From Helichrysum umbraculigerum (Eukaryota; Streptophyta; Magnoliopsida; Asterales; Asteraceae), in the NCBI GenBank assembly GCA_949592205.1, contig CATIUR010000001.1:405237750-405301749 (forward strand): a stretch of 64,000 nt of DNA, written 5' to 3'. Each line of letters starts with the position of its first letter. The first letter of the stretch is position 1. The notes under the pieces are model-generated. The model did not search any database, was not told the DNA's origin, and saw only the letters and a program-made list of their open reading frames with translations. The position numbers were made by a program, and so were the translations under genes. This document shows, piece after piece, positions 32,266-40,619 of this stretch.

Positions 32266-34956
32266 TTAAACCCAGCCCGCAGGAAACTGGCCGTCGGCAT
32301 GAATTCCATTAGCTACGCAAACAGTAACAACATTGTAGAACTGCTGTGCTAATCGTCTGTTGAATTCATTCTTCTGACCAACTCGAATCCGATTATCATA
32401 GAGTTTTCTTAAATCTTTTTCATGAAAATTAATTAAACTCATCGGATCATACAGCCTAAACGTCGCTTGCTTCAAATTCCATATACCTCCAACTTCTGGC
32501 CACGGTTCAGAATCTGGAACGAAAGTAATAACCGCTTCGCCAGTCTGTGGATCAAGTTCCCATTTCACAAGTCTTCTCAGAAAATAATAAGGAACTGATT
32601 CCAGAGGTATCTCAGTCAAACATTTAGCCGGCGAATAGTGAATTTTAACCAAAGGCTTCCTGGTGACTGGATCAATCTTTTTCTTCCACGTATACCGAGT
32701 TCCCAATGTCGGCTTCAATTTCGAATAAGTCTTCGTTAATACTTCCCGACGTAGACATCTTTGAATGAACTCAGCATAGTCATTCTCAAAAGGATTAATC
32801 AACTTCAGCTGAGCTAATCGATTAATCTCTCCTTTTGGCAACGTGCTCAATCTATCAAAGCGCATTCTAAAATACTGAACTCCATCTTCTCTCTTTATCA
32901 TAAACAGATTCCTTTGACACTTCCAGCTTTTAATTACACCGGTATAATTCCGACTAACCCGGTACACTTGACATTTCACTGGAATAGGGACTGGATTTCG
33001 TCCCTTAGGCCACCATTTCTTGTTTCTCTCTCTCTTTTCTTCAGCAGTTAGTTTCTTTGCTGCTGAGTCCGGTGCCTGTGTCTCTGGAGCTGGAGTTTCA
33101 GCAGAACTAGATTCTCCATGTTGCGCTTTTTCAGGACTCTCGTCTTCACTTGAATCAGATTCAATAATAGGTGCACCATCATAAGCTTCCCCAGATTGTG
33201 CATCATCATATGTTTCATCTTCATTCAACTGCTCTTCTTCAATCGAGACATCCTCGTTCATCTCAAAAACATTTTCTGTCTCTTCCTCAGAGCCAACTCC
33301 ACTGGCCATCCTTTGAATAAATGATAAGTCAGCAAATGAGTAATCAACTGCCAGTGGTCTCGGTTGCCCTGGAATATCATCAACAGAAAAGTAATCCAAA
33401 ACAGAAATATTTTCATTAATATTTTCAATTACAGGGTTGGGATTTACAGACTCAGGTTGACTTGACTCTAAAGTGGGTATCCCAGACCCATACTCCCCCG
33501 AGGCAAGTAACCTGCCTTCCAAAATGTTAACCCTATTCTTCGTTTCCTCAAGCTCTTTAGTTTGAACCTCGATCAAAGCAGCTTGTTCAGCAATCTTCTC
33601 ATCCTGAGCCTCCAGCTTGTGCTTCATCAGCTGCATATCTTCCATGATCTTTTGCATGAAAGCTGGAGTCGGTTGAATCTCAAAGACATCCTGTTGCTGT
33701 GGATTAACTGGAACGCGTGTAGATGAAGAGCGACGAACACGACGAGGCGGTCGATAAGTCTCATCAGAAGGATCATCACCGTCGCGTGTACGCTTTCCAG
33801 TATCCCTTGGAGGCACATACTTGCGTCCTTGTCTGATCCGACGCTGAATACGTAGATATCTAAATGAATCTGAAAGCCTGATACGTTCCATCTCAGAGGG
33901 ATGCGGAACAGTACCATCAGAATGCTCAGGCGTCAGACCCCCATCCTGAGGACCTGCAGTGACCGGTTCTTCAGAATCAGAACTCTCAACCGTATCATGC
34001 GATGCTGGATTGTCCGAGTCAACGTGCCCGAACTGCTCGATATTCTCCAAAATAGCATCCACGTTCTCCCCCGCAGCTTGAGCAGGAATGTTTTCCCCCG
34101 CAGCTTGAACAGGAATATTCACTAACGGTTGCTGCGGTTGCTGAGGTGCTGGAACATCCATATATTGAGGTTCCGGTGGCGGTACATAATTCGCGTCCAC
34201 AATGGCACCAAACAAGGGAACATCCGCTGCTGCCGCAACCCCTTTCTCAAAACTTGCACAAATGGTGAAAATCCGACTCATCATCGGTGAAATCTTTAAT
34301 AACTGATCGGGATCACCCTGTGCCTGAAGATTTGGGTGATGACGATTAATGTGCAACTGAACAAAACGTGGATATAAAATCCATTTCTGATCCCCTGCAT
34401 TCGCGTTATCAACCATTGCCTTGAAGATAAATCCCGAGAAGTTGAACGGCTTGTTGTATACTAACGCCAACATAGCAGAAGCTAAACTTCGACTCATCCC
34501 ATCCGTTCCACCTTTTCTATTCCCCAAACAAACGATAATCACGTGCATCAGATATCTCCAAACACGCGTGAGATTCGCTTTGCGATACTGATCGGAGGGA
34601 ATCCCAGGATATCCAATCCGTTGCATAGCCCCGGTAACAAAAATATGATCAAAACTGATAGGCATATCCGGTTGATCGTTCAATTGTAAAAGTTCCCGAA
34701 TGCTCTGTTCTGTAATAATGATCTCCGTACCCAGAACAGTAGAGACCAAGCGTATAACGTCGTTTTCAGTAACGACAGTTGCGTTCCGCCAGAATGGGTT
34801 GATCAGATTTCCAAAAACCACCGTGGTATCGGAAATAGCGTGGATTACCCTAGAACGTCTCAAAAATGCAATCATCGGACGATACGGTGCAGCTTTATCA
34901 GCAGTATCAACAAGATAAGCAGCCGTATTGTGACGAGCTTCAAAAATCAAAGCCAT
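32266..34956 (-). CDS. Element C ORF3, intact nuclear-type protein (896 aa)
   Basis: This is the intact reference for the third frame; its function is not established. I chose ATG 34956 (MALIFEARHN) because it follows a splice-acceptor-like TTTTTGCAG. The longer open frame upstream merely translates the motif array. Residues 20-240 form the conserved N-terminal domain (PYRPMIAFLRRSRVIHAI, LVYNKPFNFSGFIF, YPRFVQLHINRHHP). Basic patches GKRTRDG and RPPRRVRR (about 380-400) look like nuclear localisation signals. A coiled coil runs from about 435 to 485 and an acidic S/E-rich region to about 640. The C-terminal domain shows WWPKGRNP, IKREDGVQYFRMR, LGTRYTWKKKIDPVT and VPDSEPWPE, ending FPAGWV. 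There is no signal peptide or membrane segment, so an envelope role is unlikely. It is about 250 residues longer at the disordered centre than a two-domain core would need. Confidence 0.88.
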   Translation of the reverse strand: MALIFEARHNTAAYLVDTADKAAPYRPMIAFLRRSRVIHAISDTTVVFGNLINPFWRNATVVTENDVIRLVSTVLGTEIIITEQSIRELLQLNDQPDMPISFDHIFVTGAMQRIGYPGIPSDQYRKANLTRVWRYLMHVIIVCLGNRKGGTDGMSRSLASAMLALVYNKPFNFSGFIFKAMVDNANAGDQKWILYPRFVQLHINRHHPNLQAQGDPDQLLKISPMMSRIFTICASFEKGVAAAADVPLFGAIVDANYVPPPEPQYMDVPAPQQPQQPLVNIPVQAAGENIPAQAAGENVDAILENIEQFGHVDSDNPASHDTVESSDSEEPVTAGPQDGGLTPEHSDGTVPHPSEMERIRLSDSFRYLRIQRRIRQGRKYVPPRDTGKRTRDGDDPSDETYRPPRRVRRSSSTRVPVNPQQQDVFEIQPTPAFMQKIMEDMQLMKHKLEAQDEKIAEQAALIEVQTKELEETKNRVNILEGRLLASGEYGSGIPTLESSQPESVNPNPVIENINENISVLDYFSVDDIPGQPRPLAVDYSFADLSFIQRMASGVGSEEETENVFEMNEDVSIEEEQLNEDETYDDAQSGEAYDGAPIIESDSSEDESPEKAQHGESSSAETPAPETQAPDSAAKKLTAEEKRERNKKWWPKGRNPVPIPVKCQVYRVSRNYTGVIKSWKCQRNLFMIKREDGVQYFRMRFDRLSTLPKGEINRLAQLKLINPFENDYAEFIQRCLRREVLTKTYSKLKPTLGTRYTWKKKIDPVTRKPLVKIHYSPAKCLTEIPLESVPYYFLRRLVKWELDPQTGEAVITFVPDSEPWPEVGGIWNLKQATFRLYDPMSLINFHEKDLRKLYDNRIRVGQKNEFNRRLAQQFYNVVTVCVANGIHADGQFPAGWV

Positions 34957-34958
34957 AT

Positions 34959-35561
34959 CTGCAAAAACAGAAACATATTGCAACTCGAAAAAGGTTAGCA
35001 AAAAATTTTCATTTTTCATACAACCTTTTTTCAAACTCCTGGAACTAGCGACGTAGCACCATACGTCGCATAAACACAGAGCGACGTAGAAAAGTACGTC
35101 GCCTAAATTCAAAATAAATTGAAAAGCGACGTAAGGCCGTACGTCGCATAAAATTCGAGCGACGTAAAGCGGGACGTCGCATTTTGCAATTTATTGTGAA
35201 TTTAATCACTTTATTTAAAAAGCGACGTAGAGAGCTACGTCGCATCGGACGTCGCAGAAAAAACGACGTAGGAATTAATAATAACTAATTTAAAGCGACG
35301 TAGGCGACTACGTCGCATCGTACGTCGCAACGATGAACATTCATCCCCAACCCAGAAACCCTAACCTCGAATTTAGGGGTTTTCAAAATCAAACGCACTA
35401 CAAGGTGCGGCTTACGATGATGATCACGAAAAAATAAGTTATAACCATTATAACAACCAATTGACCATCGAATTCAACCCAAAACCAAAACCCTTGAAAC
35501 CCGTAACACTTATATAGCAATTAAACATATAATACACGGTGAAAACAGGTAAATATGGTAC
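34959..35561 (-). other. Predicted ORF3 leader intron, element C (603 bp)
   Basis: Minus strand: donor CTTAG|GTACCA at 35561, branch-like TGCTAAC (CTAAC at 34994-34998), T-rich tract and TTTTTGCAG ending at 34959, two bases before the ORF3 ATG. Element A has the same signals with a 606-bp intron. The intron contains a motif array (35047-35329). Confidence 0.6.
35047..35329. promoter_or_regulatory. GCGACGTA motif array inside element C ORF3 leader intron
   Basis: About a dozen GCGACGTA / TACGTCGC copies, mostly in facing pairs (for example AGCGACGTAGC...TACGTCGC near 35048-35071). It corresponds to element A's second cluster at 18943-19222. Confidence 0.82.
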
Positions 35562-35650
35562 CTAAGTGTGCGGAATAACGAGTATATGAAAACTACGTGA
35601 GTGAATAGGAACGACAACAGCTACAAATCACGAAAAAGCTCGAAGAATTG

Positions 35651-35807
35651 CTACGTCGCAAATCGCCGGTTGGTACGTCGCAGGCTACGTCGCACTTGAA
35701 TAGTGAATACTGTGACGAGGTACGTCGCAGTGGATACTATTTAAAGTATAACCCTATATGCGACGTAGGCTGGGACGTCGCAGGCGACGTAGAGCCGTAC
35801 GTCGCAT
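35651..35807. promoter_or_regulatory. GCGACGTA motif array upstream of element C ORF3 donor
   Basis: About eight TACGTCGC / GCGACGTA copies, upstream of the predicted leader exon in transcription order. A TTTAAATAG-like box (complement, near 35740) lies within it. This supports an internal ORF3 promoter. Confidence 0.75.
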
Positions 35808-35812
35808 ACAAC

Positions 35813-36955
35813 AGTTTTGATCCAATTTCAAAATTTTCAAACCGTGTACTCGTTATTTTTAGCAAATAATTTCCAAATAACTCGTGACTTGGGAAAATAA
35901 CCTAGAATAAAAATAAAACAAAATAAAATAAACTATAAAATCTTTTTTTTTTTTTTTTTTTTTTTGGTATTTTCTTTAATTTTGCAAAAAATAGAAATAA
36001 CTAACACTCTATTTTTGGTGACGGAGTTGTTTTGTCTGCTTAGGGATCATATCGGAATAACATGCATTTATTAGGAATAGTAAGTGTTATTTCGATCATC
36101 AGTATATTTGTCCACTTTAAATTTACTTGGCACATTTAAAACACCTGTTATAAAAATTATTTCAAGACAATTATTGGTATTGTTTGTCCACCTAAACATG
36201 TTACATCCGTATATGTGAGCTAACCTTTATTGTTAGAATGAATATTAATTTTGTGAAACCTATTATATGAGATACCGATAAACTTTAGTAAAACAAACAC
36301 CGCATATTCATACAAGGTAGAGATTACAAGACCAAGTTTATCTCGGTTTTCTCGTAACATACACTTGATATTTATATGTAGGCATACATCAAACTGATTA
36401 TGAAGATACTAGTTGCCCCAGATCTGTACAAAGTACAACAGAGGGTCCCTTAGTATGAACATAACAAGTTTGAGACTATTTGCATAACTAATGGATTCAG
36501 GTCTGTACGTGAGTACAACAATAGTCACCATTAGTTAGGCGAATAATCATATTATTACTATATGCCCATTTTATATTTACATAATTATGACAGTGTATGA
36601 TAGTACTTCCATTTATCAATTAAGACTTATGTCATACATCATATAACATTTTTCACAAAGTAATAGACAAGTTTTATCATTACTTCTTACTCACTCACAA
36701 ACCGGTGTGTAGCATGCCTACCAATACATCGTATGATGAATATAATTTAGATAAAAACTGTTTTAAGTGTGTCAGATAAACCTACTGAGACATCCAAGAT
36801 AAACCTTAAAATTCCATTTTGTGCATGTCACCCGATGTACTATCATATCCCAAGTTGTTTACAGACACAACTTCAACGTCTATTTTAAAAATGTAGCAAC
36901 CTTGCGTTTTCTTTAATACTAAAGAGCATAAAGAGTGGCTGTTGCGAAATTTTTT

Positions 36956-36957
<2 letters not shown>
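35813..36957 (-). other. Element C conserved non-coding spacer after pol
   Basis: About 1.1 kb with no convincing gene. 36010-36930 closely matches element A's spacer (17196-18220). A 25-T run at 35942-35966 is a separate microsatellite. The strong A/C similarity outside any gene is notable. Confidence 0.72.

Positions 36958-37000
<43 letters not shown>
36958..37000 (-). repeat. Poly(A) run after element C pol (43 nt)
   Basis: 43 T on the + strand, so A on the sense strand, starting 41 nt after the pol stop. A, B and D have shorter or similar A-runs in the same interval. Confidence 0.95.
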
Positions 37001-37005
<5 letters not shown>

Positions 37006-37040
37006 GAATTTAAAAATCTAAAAAAAATCCAAGTCACAAA

Positions 37041-40000
37041 TCATTTCTTTGACTGAAAGAACCTTAAACCTATTAGATTGACCAGTTCAATGAAACGTGA
37101 TCGCAAAAAGGCTTTTGTGAAAAGGTCCGCACACTGCTTAAGGGTCTCTATATGTACAACATCTATAAGGTGTTTCTCAAAGCAATCCCGTATGAAGTGG
37201 AACCTAAGTTCAATATGTTTGGTCTTAGAGTGCTGTACGGGATTGTGGGTGATAGATATAGCAGCTGTATTATCAATATAAATAGGAGTCATAGAGAGAT
37301 TGAACCCGTAATCACGCAGTTGATGCTGAATCCAGAGAACCTGAGAACAGCAACTTGCAGCAGCAACATACTCGGCTTCAGCTGTGGAAATAGCAACCGC
37401 AGTCTGCTTTTTGCACTGCCAAGAAACTAAGCGCGATCCAAGGAACTGACATCCTCCAGTAGTTGACTTCATATCTATCTTGCAGCCACCAAGATCCGAA
37501 TCCGAATAGGCAGTTAACTCAAAGTTCTTCTCGTTTGAATACCATAGACCCAGAGATGGCCTAAAAGCGAGATATCCAAAAATGCGTTTTACTGCCTTCA
37601 TATGAGACACCTTCGGATTTGCTTGAAATCGTGAGCAGAGAGAAACGGCAAACACGATATCTGGTCTTGAGGCAGTCAGGTACATGAGAGAGCCTATCAT
37701 TGATCGATAGTCTTTCTCCTTGCAGTCTTCATCGTCCTCATTAGGTCCAAGATTGTGTCTTGCTTCAATTGGAGTGCCGTAGTGTTTACAGTTGAGCAAT
37801 TCATACCGTTTTAACATGTCAATGACATATTTTGACTGATGGATATAAATTCCATTGTCAGATTGCTCAACCTGTAGTCCCAGAAAGAACGTGAGTTCCC
37901 CCATAGCACTCATTTCAAACTCAGATTTCATCAATCTTTCAAAATCCTTGCACAACTGATCATTAGTTGATCCAAAGATTATGTCGTCCACATAGACCTG
38001 CACAAGTAACAAATCCGCTCCTTCCTTTTTGATGAAAAGCGTGCTATCAATCTGTCCTCTATCAAAACCATTCTTCAGTAAGTACGTGGCAAGTCGCTCA
38101 TACCAAAGTCGAGGAGATTGATGAAGACCATACAAAGCTTTCTTCAGCTTGCAAACATGATTAGGATGCTTTGGGTCTTCAAAACCGGGAGGCTGACACA
38201 CATAGATCACTGCGTCAACATCTCCATATAGAAAAGCACACTTCACGTCAAGTTGATACACTCGGAATCCTTTGAAAGAAGCATAAGCTAGAAAGATCCG
38301 AATTGATTCCAAACGAGCAACAGGAGCGAAAACTTCATCATAGTCAATACCCTCTAGTTGACTATATCCTTGAACTACCAGACGGGCTTTGTTTCGAATA
38401 ACAGCCCCACGGTCATCCATTTTATTACGGAAAACCCAACGAGTACCCGTCAAGTGAGCACCCTTGGGTAGAGGAACAATTTCCCAAACATTCATCTTGT
38501 TTATTTGCTGTAGTTCCTCCTGCATAGCCTCGACCCAAGATGGATCCTTTAAGGCTTGATCAACCTTTTTCGGTTCAATTTGAGACAAATGACATGAATC
38601 AATATGAGCTATAAGTCCCAAAAGCTGCTGAGCTGAAGTCTGCTTTGTTTGCTGTCGTGTTTGAACAGATGCATGAGGATCACCAATGATATTATCAATG
38701 GGGTGATCCTTATGTATACGTGTTTCTGGTATGGCACCTGGCACAAGATCCACACCCAAATTGTTCAAATCTCCCTCAGTTTCAGGAGTAGCAGCAGACT
38801 CAGGAATGACTATCTCTTCCTCTTCTCCTTCATCTTCATGAGAAAATAAGTGAGAGTAGTTCATTGTTTCTTCCACTTCATCTTCTTCTTGAGGTTCCTC
38901 TAAAGGAGGCATATTTGGATCATATGGAAGCTCCTTTGTATAGTTGTAAACTGTTTTAGAAGGAGCTGCCGAAGATGGTGGAGTAGGAGATGGTGTTGAT
39001 GGTGGTGATTTGGTAGTTGTTTTCGGTTGTGTGGGTGTTGGTGAAGGAGTAGGTGTAGGTTGTGGAGGTGTAGGATTAGTCGGTGGAGGTGCGGGTGTTG
39101 CATTAGGAGATGGGTCGGATGGTTTATTTGTAACGGGTGTATCTTGAGAAATATCAAGCTCATGCAGTATAGAAACCAACTCTTCCGTTTCATCTTCTTC
39201 CGGAATATTGAAAGAGTTGAAGAGGTTTCCATAATTGAAAAACCAATCCGGACCCGTTCCTTGAGGAGGTTCCGTATACCTTAAACACTTCACTTCAAAA
39301 TGCTCTTCGATCTGATTCGTTGATTTGTTGAAGACTCTTTTGTTCGGAGAGTTGACTGCATATCCAAGAAAAATCCCTTCAACAGCTTTATCACCAAACT
39401 TAGAGACCTTATCTTTTGTAATCATGATCAGGCATGGACACCCAAATGGTTCTAGGAACTGTAGATTTGGCTTACGGTTATTAAAAAGTTCATAGCACGT
39501 TTTGTTCCTTTTCTTAACCGTAAGTACTCTGTTGAGAACATAACAGGCAGTATTAACTGCCTCAGCCCAGAATATGATTGGTAACTTGGAGTCAGCTAAC
39601 ATAGTCCGAGCTGTCTCGATAATTGTCCTATTCTTCCTTTCTGCAACTCCATTCTGTTGTGGAGTCCTTGGAGCACTAAATTGATGCTCAATACCTCTTG
39701 TAGCACAAAACAATTCGAGAGTTGAGTTCTTGAACTCAGTTCCATTGTCACTCCGTATCCTTTTCACCTTCAAGTTGCTCAGATTTGCCAACTTGTCCAA
39801 CAAATACACCAGTATCTCAGGAGTTTCCCCTTTCGTGGTCAAAAAGTAAACCCACGAAAACCTTGAGTAGTCATCAGTAACTACCAAGCAATAAGACCGA
39901 CCACCAATACTTTTCGTAGACACTGGACCGAAAAGATCCATATGCAGCAACTCCAATGGTGCATTTATGGAATTCACTTGCTTAGACTTATGGGACTTCT

Positions 40001-40619
40001 TACGTAACTTTCCTTTTTGGCAGGAGATACAGTCATCCTTTAGAGCAAATGACTGTTTTGGAACTCCTAGCACTAGGTCATTTTTAGTCAAGAAATTCAT
40101 TTTTCGGAAATGAATGTGTCCCATTCGTCTGTGCCAAAGCAGTGAATCCTTTTCAGAAGCCTTAGACAAGAGACACGTATACTCGTTCGATGTCTCAACA
40201 GTTCTCATATTCAAAATGTAGGTGTCATCCTTTCTTGGCGCTCTCAGTAACACCCATTCTTCCGGAATGACATACCCAGGCTTCAGTATCACACACTCAG
40301 TCTTTGTGAACACAGTTGTATAATCCTTATCACAGACCTGTGAAACACTTAGCAAGTTGTGCGTAAGCTGTTCCACGTAGTTCACATTTTCAAAACTAAC
40401 ATTGCCGTTAGTTAACGTTCCTCTTCCAGAAATAGTTCCCCCAGAATCTCCAGCAAAGGCAACATAACCTCCTGCATGTGGTTTAATATCCACTAGAAGA
40501 GATACATCGCCCGTCATATGTCGCGAGCAGCCGCTATCCAAATACCATTCGCTATCTTTAACGCGTTCTGACTGCTGCAACACACAAACAAAAGAGATTA
40601 GTGAGAAACGGTGACCCAA
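37041..40619 (-). CDS. Element C pol polyprotein (PR-IN-RT-RH), open throughout
   Basis: The frame is open for 1192 codons. It makes the protease, integrase and reverse transcriptase/RNase H that copy and insert the element. Seen in order: WYLDSGCSRHMTG (aspartic protease, about residues 26-38); WHRRMGHIHF and CISCQKGK (pre-integrase zinc site); LHMDLFGP, SDNGTEF and QQNGVAERKNRT (integrase D, D, E region); a P/T-rich linker near residues 515-570; YVDD at 37983-37994; SDSDLGG and STAEAEY (RNase H). The first codon of the open frame is TTG. No ATG precedes the protease catalytic residues, and gag ends in another frame, so translation must depend on joining to Gag. Real Pol coding probably begins at 40574, just after the acceptor-like signal. 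Confidence 0.94.
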   Translation of the reverse strand: MGHRFSLISFVCVLQQSERVKDSEWYLDSGCSRHMTGDVSLLVDIKPHAGGYVAFAGDSGGTISGRGTLTNGNVSFENVNYVEQLTHNLLSVSQVCDKDYTTVFTKTECVILKPGYVIPEEWVLLRAPRKDDTYILNMRTVETSNEYTCLLSKASEKDSLLWHRRMGHIHFRKMNFLTKNDLVLGVPKQSFALKDDCISCQKGKLRKKSHKSKQVNSINAPLELLHMDLFGPVSTKSIGGRSYCLVVTDDYSRFSWVYFLTTKGETPEILVYLLDKLANLSNLKVKRIRSDNGTEFKNSTLELFCATRGIEHQFSAPRTPQQNGVAERKNRTIIETARTMLADSKLPIIFWAEAVNTACYVLNRVLTVKKRNKTCYELFNNRKPNLQFLEPFGCPCLIMITKDKVSKFGDKAVEGIFLGYAVNSPNKRVFNKSTNQIEEHFEVKCLRYTEPPQGTGPDWFFNYGNLFNSFNIPEEDETEELVSILHELDISQDTPVTNKPSDPSPNATPAPPPTNPTPPQPTPTPSPTPTQPKTTTKSPPSTPSPTPPSSAAPSKTVYNYTKELPYDPNMPPLEEPQEEDEVEETMNYSHLFSHEDEGEEEEIVIPESAATPETEGDLNNLGVDLVPGAIPETRIHKDHPIDNIIGDPHASVQTRQQTKQTSAQQLLGLIAHIDSCHLSQIEPKKVDQALKDPSWVEAMQEELQQINKMNVWEIVPLPKGAHLTGTRWVFRNKMDDRGAVIRNKARLVVQGYSQLEGIDYDEVFAPVARLESIRIFLAYASFKGFRVYQLDVKCAFLYGDVDAVIYVCQPPGFEDPKHPNHVCKLKKALYGLHQSPRLWYERLATYLLKNGFDRGQIDSTLFIKKEGADLLLVQVYVDDIIFGSTNDQLCKDFERLMKSEFEMSAMGELTFFLGLQVEQSDNGIYIHQSKYVIDMLKRYELLNCKHYGTPIEARHNLGPNEDDEDCKEKDYRSMIGSLMYLTASRPDIVFAVSLCSRFQANPKVSHMKAVKRIFGYLAFRPSLGLWYSNEKNFELTAYSDSDLGGCKIDMKSTTGGCQFLGSRLVSWQCKKQTAVAISTAEAEYVAAASCCSQVLWIQHQLRDYGFNLSMTPIYIDNTAAISITHNPVQHSKTKHIELRFHFIRDCFEKHLIDVVHIETLKQCADLFTKAFLRSRFIELVNLIGLRFFQSKK
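40575..40600 (-). other. Splice-acceptor-like signal at element C gag/pol junction
   Basis: Minus strand: the gag stop TAA lies within CTCACTAATC, followed by TTTTGTTTGTGTGTTGCAG ending at 40575; pol continues CAG TCA GAA. The position is 23 nt after the gag stop, matching A and D. Confidence 0.5.

Noticed and set aside
32266..35112. Longer ORF3 of element C starting at 35112
   Set aside because: The first 52 codons translate the GCGACGTA array and the predicted intron end; the ATG at 34956 directly after the acceptor matches element A.
38900..39232. H/L/P-rich frames antisense or out of phase to element pol and gag
   Set aside because: They are shadows of the proline-rich linker and low-complexity coding regions in other frames.
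40598..40619. Programmed ribosomal frameshift in the gag/pol overlap of element C
   Set aside because: A and D have gag and pol in one frame with several stops between, so frameshifting cannot be the shared mechanism.
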